Assembly (NCBI GenBank): GCA_022539475.1
Contig: VCMS01000370.1
Location: 69,197-97,727 of the forward strand
Length of the DNA: 28,531 nucleotides
Origin: Gracilaria domingensis
Taxonomy: Eukaryota; Rhodophyta; Florideophyceae; Gracilariales; Gracilariaceae
Direction: 5' to 3'
Notes under the pieces: generated by a model
Database searches by the model: none
What the model saw: the letters and a program-made list of their open reading frames with translations, nothing else
What the model was told of the DNA's origin: nothing
Made by a program: the position numbers and the translations under genes
Part shown: piece after piece, positions 12,139-22,990 of the stretch
How positions within the stretch are numbered: position 1 is the first letter of the stretch
How the letters are laid out: each line of letters opens with the position of its first letter

Positions 12139-13168
12139 TCATTTATTTCGGTGTGGGCCATTTCTTTCCCACGAAAGCCACGGCATCGCGCTCCTCCATG
12201 GCTCCGTAAATGCGCCGGTCATGCTATGAGCGGCGACGAGAATATCGTTTGCAGCGAATCGTTTCGCGAATTCCCTTTCCGTTGCTGTTCTACTAGCCAT
12301 GGAAATGAAGTACCATACGTTCCTGCCCGAGTGAGCAGATGAAAACCATCCTAAACGCAGTTGGGACTATATTTAATCTCTGGCAGGTCTGTACAGAATG
12401 ACGACGGAGATGTTGGCGCTCTCCGCCAAATGATGTAAAAAAACGTCTTCAAATGTCCGGACGAACATATGATTCGTCTCCACATATGCAAATTCGGCGC
12501 AGTAGCCTCCATAGCTTATCGAGAGGCGGCGAGCTGTATCTTGGTCGTTCCTCAAACGTTTCTTTCTCATGCCTTGTAGAATGACCGTTGGAGATAGGAG
12601 CCAGTCATCTTAGGCTCCAGTTTATGTTTTGCAATGACATTCTGCGTGACATCAAGAACGTTCGCAGGTACTTGACCCCCATCGTCCGGGAGAAACGCAG
12701 AAGACAAATTGTCGGCCATGCCAGAAGTGTTTGTCCAGTGGCGAACGAAGCCCTGATTCAGTACGAATGGGCGGCGCGTTGCGGACTTGATAGACGGAAC
12801 AAGACGTTGATTGTGTGCACTATGACGAGTATGAGTGGCCATATTGCGAGGACGTAGTAGAGTGGGATGCGCCGGTTGCTTATGGCACGCTCTTTGTCAC
12901 AATAAGCTGCCACGAGCGCCATAGCTTTTGAAACTGGAGCTTTGCGGGCGGTCCGTCTAGTTGCGCGGGCATCAGAATGCCGATAGGGGCTTGTTACAGG
13001 GTGTTTTTGCATACATCCTTGCCGATCATCTATCACAACAGAGGAGATACCATACCGGGATATATAGAGATGTGCAATGTTCAAGTAGCTTTTGTCGATG
13101 AGTAATGATATATAGGAGGCTGCAAGATCATTATAACAATTCTGAACGCCCTGGCGAGAATCACCCAC
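12139..13168 (-). pseudogene. Possible type II membrane glycosyltransferase, GT61-like (right arm)
   Basis: This is the partner of 10014-10891: the ATG at 13012 pairs with 10014 and the stop at 12139-12141 pairs with 10889-10891. Here the frame is open from 13168 to 12758, a further 52 codons upstream of that ATG, and the long stretch 12842-12567 contains TSGMADNLSSAFLPDDGGQV. Near 12267-12290 the arms differ by GGG versus GG and GCG versus GCCG, which switches frames. The hydrophobic span lies near 12796-12860. No other domain is recognised with confidence. Confidence 0.4.
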
Positions 13169-13344
13169 AAGAGTGAGGGTGGACAGTCTGCGACTACTGT
13201 ATATCGCGGATAGGCATGTAATTGATCAGCTCAGATCCGGTTGGATGTATGCGGGATCCGGCAAGTGATCTACTGTCAGTGTTCGATAACCCGCGTGAGC
13301 AGTGGTTCTAAAGAGGCAATTTAGGTATCCTTCGAAAGTGTAGC

Positions 13345-13600
13345 GTCCATCAGCGACTCTCTCTCGTGGCTCGTGTGTGTGAACTGTGTGCGTTGTCAGC
13401 TTACTCATTGATGTTATGGGAGTGGGACAGGAGATGCGGATCGCAGGATGAGCTAGATTGACATAACTATTTACGTGACTGATAGTATCGATGCTCGGAG
13501 AGAGAGTCTCGACATAGACTACTGCGATCATGGAGGATGTCGCATGAACAGCTTAGCCCGCTAGGAGAAATGTTTGCGAAAACATTGGCTCCGCTCAGTG
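13345..13600. other. Unmatched G/T-rich patch in right arm, divergent promoter region
   Basis: Paired sequence stops at about 13340 (pairing with 9798) and resumes at 13609 (pairing with 9722). The surplus is G/T/A-rich, C-poor and without an open frame of note. Confidence 0.6.
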
Positions 13601-13619
13601 GGCCCGACTTAACTTTTTT

Positions 13620-15901
13620 GGTTTTTTCAATTGGGAACAGAATATGTGTGCCAAGGTAATTTTGATTTCGAGTTGCTCACGTATATAGGCAGAAGTGCAG
13701 CCGGTCCTGTGCAATATTCTCTTGATACTGCGATGTTGGGCATGTTGATATCCGTATTCTGGCAAACAAATATGTTGTGCATGACCAGAAGTAGGATCTG
13801 CGGCCGCATTCGCCGATCACCTTGGGAGGGCCACCATGCTGCTATAAAAATGGACGCGCATTTCTGTGGAATATAGGTTCTTGTCATGCTACTAAAGGGC
13901 CGTCGAGGTGGTAAAGCGGTTGCGTCACCTAATAGGACGCAATACCGCCTTCATTCGCTCAAACCGCCGCTTCCCTTGGATGCGTCTGATAGGGTGAACT
14001 GCCGGATGAAGGTAACCCGAGTTTTTTGTCGAGCGCACATGGTGTCCCAATTACTTCTGAGTGAACGATTGTGTCAAGTGCTGGGTTCGTCTTGGTCCTG
14101 GCAGCGAGCTTGTTAAGTTATCTTCGTGGTTTTCCGGTCGTCCCTCTTTCCAGTGCCTTTTATTGGATGGCTATGTACATTATCAGCGCGGCAAAGATAC
14201 GCTTGTGGTGTTTGTGGAAACTCTCGTATCACAATTCAACTTGTTCGTCGACAACGCAATGATCAGATAGCAAGCTTAACGTTCGTCACACGCTGGAGTT
14301 GCCTGTGACAGATCGCACAGACGCAGTCGGTCTAGATGTCACGCTGTCGATATGTTAGGATGCCTCGGGTTACTGAAGTTTACGGAGAGTAAGTAGCGCG
14401 CTCTCACAGCCTGGGTGAAGAGATAGATTGTTTGTCGAGATGTAGAGTAGGGCGTCTATGTGTGCGAGTAGTTTAGCCACTCTCGTCGAAATAGACTAGA
14501 GAGATATAATGACTCTCGCCGCACTCGTGGTGCAAGTGGTTGTAGTGTTGAGAGAGATGAAGACACATGTAGTGCAGGATCGTGAGCTGGAAATAAGATA
14601 TGTTCCAGTAGTTGCTGGAGTGCTTAATCGGGATGATGCAGGCGGTAAGGTTTAATGGATAAATTGATGCAATGGATTGACAGTTCTACTACGCCTTAGT
14701 ATCAGAAATCTATGCGGATAGAGTTCGCTGACACTATCTGGAGAGCCCCAGTGATTACATCTATGCAGGCCCTCGAACAACATTTATAATTTCTTTCGAC
14801 ATCCGTATGCGTCTCGACCAGGGTCACCGTAAATCTAATTTGGAACGCTCGGTCTGAAGCGAAGAGCTACTTTAAGAGACTTGGCTCTACGTCCGTCCAG
14901 CAGCGTCCTGTCCCTGATTTTTTAGCAAACCTTGCAACCCTGAAAATGCGCGATGCGTTACTCAAGAGCAGCCGATCTTTCATCCTTGAAGCAGCCACCT
15001 CCACTTACGTCTGAAGAGTTTGCTGAGCGCATTGCACAGAGTTAGTTTTCCACTCAGCTCCGGCAGAAGTAGATGATGCCGAAACATTGGCGCCTGAAGT
15101 TGAGCATGGTGTTCCAGAAGCCTTGCTGGCTCTTGCTCGCAAGCAGAGTCTGCAGAAGCCACACCACCAGATCAAAGCAATTGGGAAGCGACAAATACGA
15201 TACCTCGAAGCCACGCGAAAGAATCTTGCTGCAGAAATCATGCAAAACCTATCCTTTGGTGTATTCTTGGGCCTATAATCTGGCAACTGCCCGACAATGC
15301 TGGCCGGGATGCTAGCAGAAGAGGCATTGTCTTTTTGAGTGTTTTGTTCATAATTCTGGCAGCATTGGCTAAGATTAACGATCGACATGCAGAGAAAACA
15401 GTCTTTGTAAAACAAAATGACTCGTCTTTCTTCTTCTACTGGCTTTCAGGCGCACCATGGCTTTCTTCGATATTGTTATCGAAGCTGTTCGTTCGGCAGT
15501 CTTCATTGTTTGATCTACTTTATGGCTGGTCTACGTATAGGGAGCTGTGTTCAGCGGCTGTTATATGCGATCCTTATAGTCAATTTACTCTCATTGATCA
15601 TGATTTTGGTCACCAAGTTTCTAGTAGCGGCCATCGACGATCCGAACGCTGCGCATGGTGCTGGCGGGATTCTTACGATATTACTTGTCTTGTGCGCTGG
15701 CTCTATGAAACCCCCGAGTAGGATCCAAGACTGGCTGATATGGATATACTGGATGGACTCTTTCACTATGTGTATGAAGCCATGGTCTTGAACGAATATG
15801 AAGGACTTCAATTCTCTTGTGACCCAGAGGAGCTTCTTCCTCCTAACCCGAACATTCCACTTCCCTATGAACAACTGTTCTGGGCAATAAATGTACTGTA
15901 G
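13620..15901 (+). pseudogene. PDR-type ABCG transporter, frameshifted and partly replaced (right arm)
   Basis: This copy pairs with 7642-9722. The membrane half, 15073-15901, is nearly identical to the left arm and ends with a TAG at 15899-15901. The ATP-binding half is poor: the Walker A region near 14085 has two extra bases, the signature and Walker B regions are missing, and 14310-14720 holds unrelated G/T-rich sequence. Two frame breaks in the C-terminal part fall at a C run (15711-15715, five versus four) and a T run (15761-15763, three versus four), where the left copy keeps the frame. Conversely, this copy has the in-frame A run near 15415. The retrotransposon starts 172 bp after the stop. 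Confidence 0.8.
14310..14720. other. Unmatched G/T-rich patch replacing transporter ATPase sequence
   Basis: The left arm has the ABC signature and Walker B at the equivalent place. Here the sequence is C-poor, with GAGA/TGTG runs, and does not align. Matching returns gradually from about 14740. Confidence 0.65.
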
Positions 15902-16068
15902 AGAGCCAAATAATGGTCAAATAATTACTCGAGGTGCCGAATCATGTACGCAAGATGGCCACGGGGCCCAGACTGATTTTTTGAAATTAACTCATTGGGT
16001 CGGAACATGTCCGCATCGAGATCAACGGATTCCAAGAGGCCAGAGAGCAGCCTTAGGATAGCCGCTTC

Positions 16069-16073
16069 ATTCT
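16069..16073 (+). other. Target site duplication, 5' copy (ATTCT)
   Basis: ATTCT lies directly before the TG of the 5' LTR and is repeated directly after the CA of the 3' LTR. A 5-bp duplication is usual for Ty3/gypsy integration. The perfect match confirms both element ends. Confidence 0.9.
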
Positions 16074-16155
16074 TGTAAGATACTGAGCCGTGACGGTTGC
16101 AATGTTGACACTGTAAGGAAACCCGCTCGCCGGATGGCGTTGTTGTAGTAGACAT

Positions 16156-16177
16156 ATTAGTAGTAGTAGTAGTAGTC
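16156..16177 (+). repeat. TAG trinucleotide microsatellite in LTR
   Basis: About seven TAG units lie inside the 5' LTR. The left-arm counterpart is a CTA run at 7366-7386 of the same length. The 3' LTR copy has only three clean units followed by AAGTAAG. Confidence 0.85.
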
Positions 16178-16250
16178 CACGCGTATGCCGGTGGCAACTA
16201 GTGCCCCGTGATCGGTAAGTCGTACACGTGTGTGTCGACGGCGGAATAGG

Positions 16251-16260
16251 TATTTATTTT
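16251..16260 (+). promoter_or_regulatory. Possible TATA-like element in 5' LTR
   Basis: TATTTATTTT is the only clearly T/A-rich promoter-like stretch in the LTR, and it lies upstream of gag in the right orientation. The assignment rests on position and composition only. The 3' LTR has a slightly altered equivalent near 26690. Confidence 0.25.
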
Positions 16261-16628
16261 CGCCAGCTCGGCTGTGGCCACCATGACAGTAAACCAAGGT
16301 GCTTCCTACTAGGTTCTTCGTCTTGTTTCCGTGGCACGGATCCTAAGTCGTAGTAGGAACCCAGCTTGTCTAAGACCTGCACAGGCTGTTCTGCGGCGAT
16401 ATCACTACCGTTGCACCGGCTCTCTGGCTAGGCGCGTGGTACCTTTTCTGGACTGCGCGTGTCTCCGTACTCGGTTTCACCACAGAGTGCCGTGGACTAC
16501 TCCGCACCTTCAACGACCGTCTTTTCCGACTCGGCAGCTCACACGGCCTTACACCCCGTGTGCCGCGCATCCACACCACCGTTCCTGGACATTCTCTGAG
16601 TAGTCGCTTGTGCGCACTATCTCACAAC

Positions 16629-16646
16629 TGGTCTCCCGACCTAGAA
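16629..16646 (+). other. Primer binding site for minus-strand DNA synthesis
   Basis: TGGTCTCCCGACCTAGAA begins 2 nt after the LTR. Its complement reads like the 3' end of a tRNA: CCA, discriminator A, a 7-nt acceptor strand TCGGGAG, then CTAGG as the 3' strand of the T stem, starting with the conserved C61. The same 18 bases are present in the left arm at 6896-6913. I cannot name the tRNA isotype from the window. Confidence 0.85.
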
Positions 16647-16723
16647 CGGTTTCTCGTGGAAGAATAGATTCGTTTTTGCCGTATCGGAAGTAAGGAGTAG
16701 CCTAAAAAGCTGCACAACCCCTC

Positions 16724-18612
16724 ATGTCTTCAAAGTCGAAGTCCTCTCGGCTCGACGAGCTTGCTCGTCCAAAGTCTGTTTCGGCTCGTGTGACTACCGG
16801 CAGGGCCGAATCGAACCCACCTGCGCTCTCTCTCCCGCCCCGCGGTCGAACAGTAGCCGCAGTGAGCCGCAAGGACTCGTACCACAAGTGGATAACCCGG
16901 AGCGTTTGCTCCGCCGCACCGGAGAAGCACCCCAGAACACGGAAGTTAGAAGAGGAGACCCTGGACCAGCACCTCGTGTGCAGACCCGTGGCCCCGAATC
17001 GGCAATCTCCGCATGTTAGACGCAGCGACCGTCTCGGATTTTGCCTCCCTCCTACCCCAGTTAGAGAGGTGGTTAACGGAGGAACTCTCTAATCGTGTGC
17101 CTGTTCAGGTAGACAGTGTCCTTGAACAACGGGTCCGGTCCGGTATAGAAACGCAGCTCCCTGTGATCGTGGAGACTGTGTCCACCCGTCTTCGGAATGC
17201 TTCGGTTGTAACCGATGTGGTGGTTGAAACTGTGGAAAGTGAAGTCGCGAACCAACTCCGCAGGCATCGCCTACTGCCTGCTGGATCATACCCTCAACCT
17301 CCACCCGCAAGGGATGTGGTGCAGCAACTTGGTCACCCCGACAGGGCAACTCGCGCTGAACCCTCAAGGGATGAAGTATACAATGCGGGCGGCCTCCCCC
17401 GTGATGGGCAGATCGCGGTGGGCACGTCGAACGTCGCTCGAAACCCGAAGTTGAAGGGCTCCTCAATGGAGCAGATACCATTCGAGGCACGTCGAACCCC
17501 TTACCGGCTCGGATGAACCCGAACTCGGATGGCCTCCTCCACAATCAAGAACTTGTGCGGGGCACGTCGAACGTCGATCCAGTTCTGGTACCGGATTCGG
17601 ATGGCCTCCTCCGCAGTAGGGAGACTGCGCGGGGCACGCCGAACGTCATCCCGAACCCGGACAAAAAGAAGCGTAACAAAAGGAAGAACCGTAATAGGAA
17701 GCGTCGAGGGTCGCGTCATACTCGTTATGGAAACTCCGACTTCCGATACCGACTCGGAGCATTCTGACTCTGATTCGAGTCAATCCAGTGATACGGAAGA
17801 CGAATCTGATGTCTCCCGTATCCGGCGAATCAAGCCGAACAATCGGGAGTTCGCCAAGGTCCTGAGCTTCAAGACCTACCGCTTGATGAACCGTTCCGGA
17901 AGGTACAATGCTAAAGTGGCCCGGACAGTCGCGAAGTCCGCTAAACGGATGGCATTGCAGATTCCGAGAAGTTCAGTGGGAACGATCCGATCACGGTCCT
18001 CAAGTTTCTCAGTGCGTTTAAAACCGCATGCAACCAGAACGGCATTCACGAAGGAGCTGCAGTCTGGCTCTTCCAGTTTTTCACATCCAGCTCGGCTTTA
18101 GAGCTCGTCAAGAACCGTATCTCGGGCGAGTCAGGAGCCGTGGATTCGGATGAGGACGATGAGCTTCTACGATCCTATCCGGAGGTCGTGAACCATCTCC
18201 TGGAGACGTACGCTACTGACGAAGTCATCGCGGAAGCGTATCACGATATAACAACTTATCGGCAGAGTTCCGGAATTACGGAAAGTGAATTCTCGGACCG
18301 CTTGTGGAAGAAGAATCTCCGCTGCGGTAATATATTCACTGATTCGCGTTTGAAGGCTTTATTCGTGGAAGGTTTACTACCAGCGATCCGCGCTTCGGTC
18401 CGCAATCATTCTGCAACACACCCGAAGATCGGATTCAGGCAGTTGGTACTATTTGCAGAAGGTCTAGGAGATACTCACCGTGGCGGAAAGAAGGTTCATT
18501 CCACGATCGAGAAAGCCCGTGACGCACGCAAGTCGCGTACGCGAGCTCTCCTTACCGAAACGGATACTAGTACGGAGTCCGGAGTAGTAGAAACCAGGCT
18601 GGAGAGGCCCTA
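16724..18612 (+). pseudogene. gag: gag of the LTR element, frameshifted (right arm)
   Basis: The start codon at 16724 lies 97 bp after the LTR and opens MSSKSKSSRLDELARP, matching the left arm. The N-terminal part is Ser/Pro/Arg-rich, followed by a Val/Glu-rich stretch, a repeat linker, an acidic Ser/Asp/Glu patch near 17750-17820 and a capsid-like region. The last contains FSGNDPITVLKFLSAF at about 17972-18019, which has the F-x-G...V-x-x-F-L pattern of retrotransposon gag capsids. At least four frame changes interrupt it. The first follows a C run at 16838-16841, which has four C here and five in the left copy; five keeps the frame open. The right-arm segment 18140-18612 is a long open stretch ending in a stop at 18611. 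The product would form the particle that packages element RNA. Confidence 0.8.
17398..17660 (+). repeat. Internal tandem repeat in gag, period about 72 bp
   Basis: The core GGCACGTCGAAC recurs at 17421, 17486 and 17561, with a variant at 17633. GGCCTCCTCC-type sequence precedes each core. Spacings are 65, 75 and 72 bp. In protein the units share GLL...RGTSNV. The 65 and 75 spacings probably reflect indels in an original 72-bp (24-codon) unit. The block forms a linker between the N-terminal region and the capsid-like part of gag. Confidence 0.85.
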
Positions 18613-18615
18613 GCA

Positions 18616-19083
18616 GTGTTGCCTCGCCGAGCGTCTCCTTCCCGTCGATACCAGCGACAAGTACCGCTTCACCTTCCCAGATGGGTCAGAGCACGATGCC
18701 TTCAACACCGTACTCGGCATACCAAACCCCTCGACAATCCTTTGACCCGAACCGGAACCCAGCATGTCGTTTATGCTTGTCAACTACCCGCCCTTGCTGC
18801 GAGTGGATGCCTGCCGAAGTCCGGAACAAGTTGCTCCAGCAACGTGAGCAAAATTACACCCATCGGGTTGATGAAGGTTATTTCCGCCGTCGGATGCCAT
18901 TTACTGGAGGCCAGGCACGTCGACCCGGTAATGTCGGTAGCCAGAGAAGTCGCGCCGACAATAGCGCTCCGATCCCCGGAAGTTCTCAACCAGCCAATAG
19001 AAGTCCCCGCGTTCGGCCTTTATCCTGGAGGAGGAAGAACACATCATCCTGAAGAGGAGGAAAACGCTCAGCAGGACGCGTAG
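18616..19083 (+). pseudogene. gag C-terminus with Cys-rich knuckle-like motif
   Basis: Near 18765 one frame reads CRLCLSTTRPCCEW, a C-x2-C start like a nucleocapsid zinc knuckle but without a clean CCHC spacing. The irregular part may be a frame slip. It is followed by a charged stretch, EVRNKLLQQREQNY, that is typical of a linker. Two overlapping frames (from 18616 and from 18681) are both open here, and left-arm sequence at about 4130-4440 matches. The likely role is RNA binding during packaging. The join to protease is not open in a single frame. Confidence 0.5.
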
Positions 19084-19139
19084 AGGCGCCGCGCCCTGTC
19101 AAGGATGACAGCCTCAATGGAGGTCCAGCCGTTGAACGG

Positions 19140-19890
19140 AAAGCCGTTGCGGAAGAAGGACTCCATCATGAAGTGTTGAACTGTGAGATTGACACTTCCG
19201 AACCGGTTTACTTGTTTAGGAGTCAGAACTACAAAGTCCTGACAGCCCTCTATCACAAGCCCGCCTAACACGGATGATCACAAGTGTTCTGGACACAGGA
19301 GCATCCCCAAACCTGGTACACACCCGCGCTTTACCGCCCGGATGGGAGTCTCAGTTATTACCGATCAAGGCTCCCCGTGTATCGGATGCCTCCAACCGTT
19401 CGATGAATATCTCGGCGTAATACCCCTGGATATCCGACTCGGTAACTTGAAGGTACGGATCCGGTTCCTTGTATCTTCCAACCTGGCAGTGGACTGTATC
19501 CTGGGCACATCCTTTATAGATCGATACATCAAAGCGATCTACCCCGGGGAACGGAAAATTTCGTTCTACAACTCACCACCCGTTGCCCTTCTTGACGCAC
19601 ACAAAGGTTCTCGAGATGGGAAGCCCATCCCCGCTCGCATCCCGAGACACACGGCATCACAGAAGCTTCGTGGTCGCTCGCTCCATCATGCTCCTCCTAT
19701 GTCTGAGACGGCTGTCTTGGTTCAAACCGATACAAGTGGAATGGTTTACTTACAGAACAAGATTCAAACCGTTCGCCGGAACTGCAACTACTGGGCAAAT
19801 GGAGTGATGGAAGTTCTTCCGAACCGGCCATTCCATGTATTGGTGGCCAACATGAGCGAACGACCCACAACTCTATCGAAAACACCGTAG
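19140..19890 (+). pseudogene. Aspartic protease domain of pol, frameshifted
   Basis: The catalytic motif DTGAS is at 19292-19306, preceded by VL as in retroviral-type proteases. Downstream, IRFLVSSNLAVDCILGTSFI (ending near 19520) gives the hydrophobic second hallmark I-L-G. Such proteases act as dimers to cut the Gag-Pol polyprotein. The frame holding DTGAS differs from the frame open from 19342 to 19890, so at least one indel lies between them. The left-arm copy near 3920-3945 has an extra base inside the same motif. The stretch after the domain, to about 19890, is a linker toward reverse transcriptase. Confidence 0.85.
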
Positions 19891-20149
19891 TCGGCGAAGC
19901 TCAACCAGCCCCGCTGCTCTTTTCTCCATCACCAACCCCACTATCACACAAGTCGACGAGGACGTCGACAGCCCTAAGAAGGGGGGTACAAAAGACGAGA
20001 TTGAGTCACCGGAAGCGGACTGGACATCGACAGTGCACATCGGTGAAGAGTACGAGCCGCAGCGGAATAAGATCATTCAGCTGCTTTCCGAGTACGCTGA
20101 TATGTGGGACGGACACTTGGGACAATCTCGGCCGCAAAACATCGGATTG

Positions 20150-20870
20150 AACTAGATCCTGATGCACGTCCAGTGCACCAAGCCCCCTACCGATCCGGTC
20201 AGAAGGCCCGAGAATGGAGAAGGAGCAAATCACAAAGATGTTGAGGGAAGGAGTAATTGAACCGTCTTCGGCAGAGTGGGCTAGCCCGTCGTCATCGCCT
20301 TGAAGAAGGATGGCTCCTGGCGCTTCTGCATCGATTACAGAAAGCTCAACGCCGTCACAGTTCGTGACTCTTACCCGATACCACGGATGGATGAATGCAT
20401 TGATTCACTGGGAGACGCAAGAGTGTTCTCTACCCTCGACGCCAACTCGGGTATTGGCAGTGGAATAGACAAGCCCGATAGGGACAAAACTACTTTCACC
20501 TCCCACGTGGGTCTCTACCGCTTTATTCGGATGCCATTTGGTTTGAAGAACGCCCCTGCGACGTTTCAAAGAGCTATAGATGTCATCCTGAATAAGGTTC
20601 GTTGGCAATTTGCTATCGTGTATCTCGACGATGTCATAATCTACTCGAGCTCCGTCACGGATCATTACGACACCTAGCTAAGGTACTTGAACCTACTCCG
20701 AGAAGCCGGAATAACACTGAAATTGAAGAAGTGCTTCTTCTTCCAGTCAGCAGTTGATTACCTGGGACATGTGATCCGACCCGGGAAGCTTCAAGTGGCG
20801 TCGAAGACTTGTGACGCTGTGACAAAAGCTAACCACCACGGACACAGACCGAGCTCCGGGCGTTCCTAGG
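20150..20870 (+). pseudogene. Reverse transcriptase domain of pol
   Basis: Clear RT motifs are FCIDYRKLNAVTVRDSYPIP near 20320-20380, STLDANSG near 20430-20453, RMPFGLKNAPATFQRA near 20527-20575 and the catalytic YLDD at 20621-20632. The Asp in STLDANSG and the two in YLDD form the catalytic triad. These are standard Ty3/gypsy RT motifs. Just after STLDANSG, where the family has the YWQ-type residues, three bases appear lost compared with the expected pattern. The left arm differs at the same place. A stop at 20677 and a frame change near 20850 break the domain. It copies element RNA into DNA. Confidence 0.92.
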
Positions 20871-20879
20871 TCTCTCCAA

Positions 20880-21450
20880 TGTCTACAGACGCTTCGTGCC
20901 GAACTTTGCAAGGATCGCCCACCCGCTGAACCGGAAGCTTGAGAAGGACCAACCTGTCGACCTCGAACCGTTTTCGGAAGAAGATATGGAGGCGTTCGAA
21001 GAACTGAAGAAGAGGCTCACCTCCCCTCCAATTCTATCTTTAACCGAAACCCGGAAGCCCTACATCTTGGAGACGGACGCCTGTGACCGTCAAGTCGGAT
21101 GTACTCTGCTACAGCAGCAAGAAGACGAGAAAGACTACCGCCCAATCGGATACTGGAGCCGTTCGTTAACCGCGCCGGAAAGGAACTACAGCACCTCTGA
21201 GCGAGAGTGCCTGGCCATCGTATGGAGCATGCTACTTCTAAGGCCATACCTGGAAGGACAACGTTTTGTAGTTCGAACGGATCACAACGGCTTTGCGCTG
21301 GCTCCTCAATATAACCGACGCTACGGGAAGACTCGCGAGGTGGCGTCTACGCCTCGCAGAGTTTGACTTTGAGGTGCACTACCGACCCGGCATAAAACAT
21401 CTTCCTGCCGACGCAGTGTCACGGATGCCGACCGACGGAAATGATGAGAC
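20880..21450 (+). pseudogene. RNase H domain of pol
   Basis: The segment opens with the RT thumb/connection pattern FLGLSNVYRRFVPNFA and continues with LETDACDRQVGCTLLQQ near 21067-21117, YWSRSLTAPERNYSTSERE near 21150-21210 and FVVRTDHN near 21262-21285. These are typical of the gypsy RNase H, which removes RNA from the RNA-DNA hybrid. The frame breaks near 21290 and resumes with RLARWRLRLAEFDFEVHYRP. The left-arm copy is recognisable at 1921-2060. Confidence 0.9.
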
Positions 21451-21759
21451 GCCTTTGGAGGATGAAATCCCATGCCTGTTCATAGAAGAGATGGGAGACC
21501 GACAACGGACTATCGCTTGTGCGCGATGAATCTGCGATTAACGGAGAAGTCATCCAAGGACTGCCTGATCAACTGGCAACATCACCGGATGACGGTGAGC
21601 CCTTGCATAGTATTCCAACCGTCCCGGGCAACCTAGACGTCACTCCGATAACGATTTTGAAGAGTTCATTGCCGCCAGGCGAGGGACCGCCTTTCTGCAA
21701 AGCTAAGGCCGAATCCGTACGGAGATCCTAAGGATCCCAGTTTGGACACAACCGTTCGG

Positions 21760-22990
21760 AATACTGTGCAGAATATCACGCGAATCGACGGAAGGCAGAT
21801 ACAAGAGAGCTCGTACCGGAGTCCTACGGGAACAGAGTTCTTGAACTCGCTCATTTGCCAACGACTTGGCTGGACACCCGGTGCAACTCAACGATGTACT
21901 ACACCCTACGGTGGGAATTAATCTACTGGCCCACTACAATGTCGCAGCATGTAATTTGAGACCGTCTCTCGTGTGAACGTGTCGAGCCGTTCGCGGAACT
22001 CATTTCAGGAACCAAAAATACTTGAGTTGTTTCCGGCAACGGGTCTTCGAGTTTGTGGCCATGGACATAACTCGGACGCATTGCGAAACGGACAGCGGAA
22101 AAGAGAATACATATTTGGGATTAACGCACCGCATTTACATAAAAGCTTCACTCGGCATACCGCTGTCGACACGAAGGCCGCATGATAATCGCTATCGAGG
22201 TTCCTCAGAATTGGGTCTACCTTAAGGGATTCCCAAACCTAGAATACGCATCCTCAGCGCGACAATGGCCCGCAAGTTCGTCGACGAAGTACTCGAAAGT
22301 CGCTCTCTGCTTGAAATCTCGGTATTACATACGAGCACACAAGTCTCACGACGGCATATCATAAGCAGACGAACGGGCAGGCCGAAAGGTTGCCATAAGG
22401 CTACTTAATGGTGACACCGCCTTGCGGCACTTAGTAGCAGAGCACCAGAAGGAACTGGTTAAGTTGGTCGCAAGACGTAATGGTCGTACGGGTATAAAAC
22501 CTTTGTTACAGGTTCACCGCTCAGACCGTGGATTCCATCCCTTCGACCTCGTCGCTTACGCGGCACCCCGGGGATCGTGTCGGACGAAGCCTACGTCAGC
22601 TCTCCCGCAACACGAAGAATCTCTCTGACACCGACAACGGACAGAATCCCCGTGCGTAAACACCGCACCGCATCTCAAGAAACTAATACAAGACTTGCCT
22701 ACAACCAAACTAGGCAAATCGAAGGAGGCGCTACAAAGCCAACGTCCTTTAGATTCCGATTACGGTACATCCGACCTTTAAGGAAGGGGATATAGGTTTA
22801 TTAAGACGCTCCGCCCCTTGGAAGAAAAAGATTCTACTGAGTACGGAAGATAATCGTCAAAAAACTATTACAAAGGCTTCCGGAAGGTCCGTCTAAAAGG
22901 TCGTTATCGTCTAATGAAAACACTGTCACTACTGGACATCGACGGGGAAAATTTGCAAGATATCGTTAGTATTGCCCCAAAATCGCTCCG
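21760..22990 (+). pseudogene. Integrase of pol, multiply frameshifted
   Basis: The order of recognisable pieces is an N-terminal His/Cys region near 21840-21990, the first catalytic Asp in VAMDIT at 22064-22066, the second in a DNGPQF-like stretch near 22245-22265 (shifted by one base as written), and the Glu in KQTNGQAER at 22363-22389. This is the DDE core of retroelement integrases. A later SGFHPFDLV-like segment near 22530 and a YKG-x-x-KV segment near 22866 resemble the GPY/F module. All three frames are needed. The enzyme inserts element DNA into the host genome. Confidence 0.85.

Larger units (their letters stand above)
16074..16626 (+). repeat. 5' LTR of the retrotransposon (right arm)
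   Basis: This 553-bp segment runs from TGTAAGATAC to CTATCTCACA. It matches the 3' LTR at 26490-27092 along its whole length, and the left-arm LTR at 6916-7469 almost exactly. It contains a TAG trinucleotide run near 16157-16177 and a TATTTATTTT stretch at 16251-16260. The left-arm copy differs by a C4/C3 homopolymer near 16555. The outer boundary is set by the TSD and the inner one by the primer binding site. Confidence 0.93.

Noticed and set aside
12151..12342. 63-codon + frame repeated at 10688-10879 on the minus strand
   Set aside because: It is the antisense shadow of the glycosyltransferase-like gene, whose coding direction is better supported by longer frames and the membrane segment.
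15925..16197. 90-codon minus-strand ORF with a CQHC motif, also at 7346-7618 on +
   Set aside because: It straddles the LTR/host boundary at 16074. Its first third is LTR sequence with a trinucleotide run and the rest is host flank. Its presence in both arms only reflects the inverted repeat.
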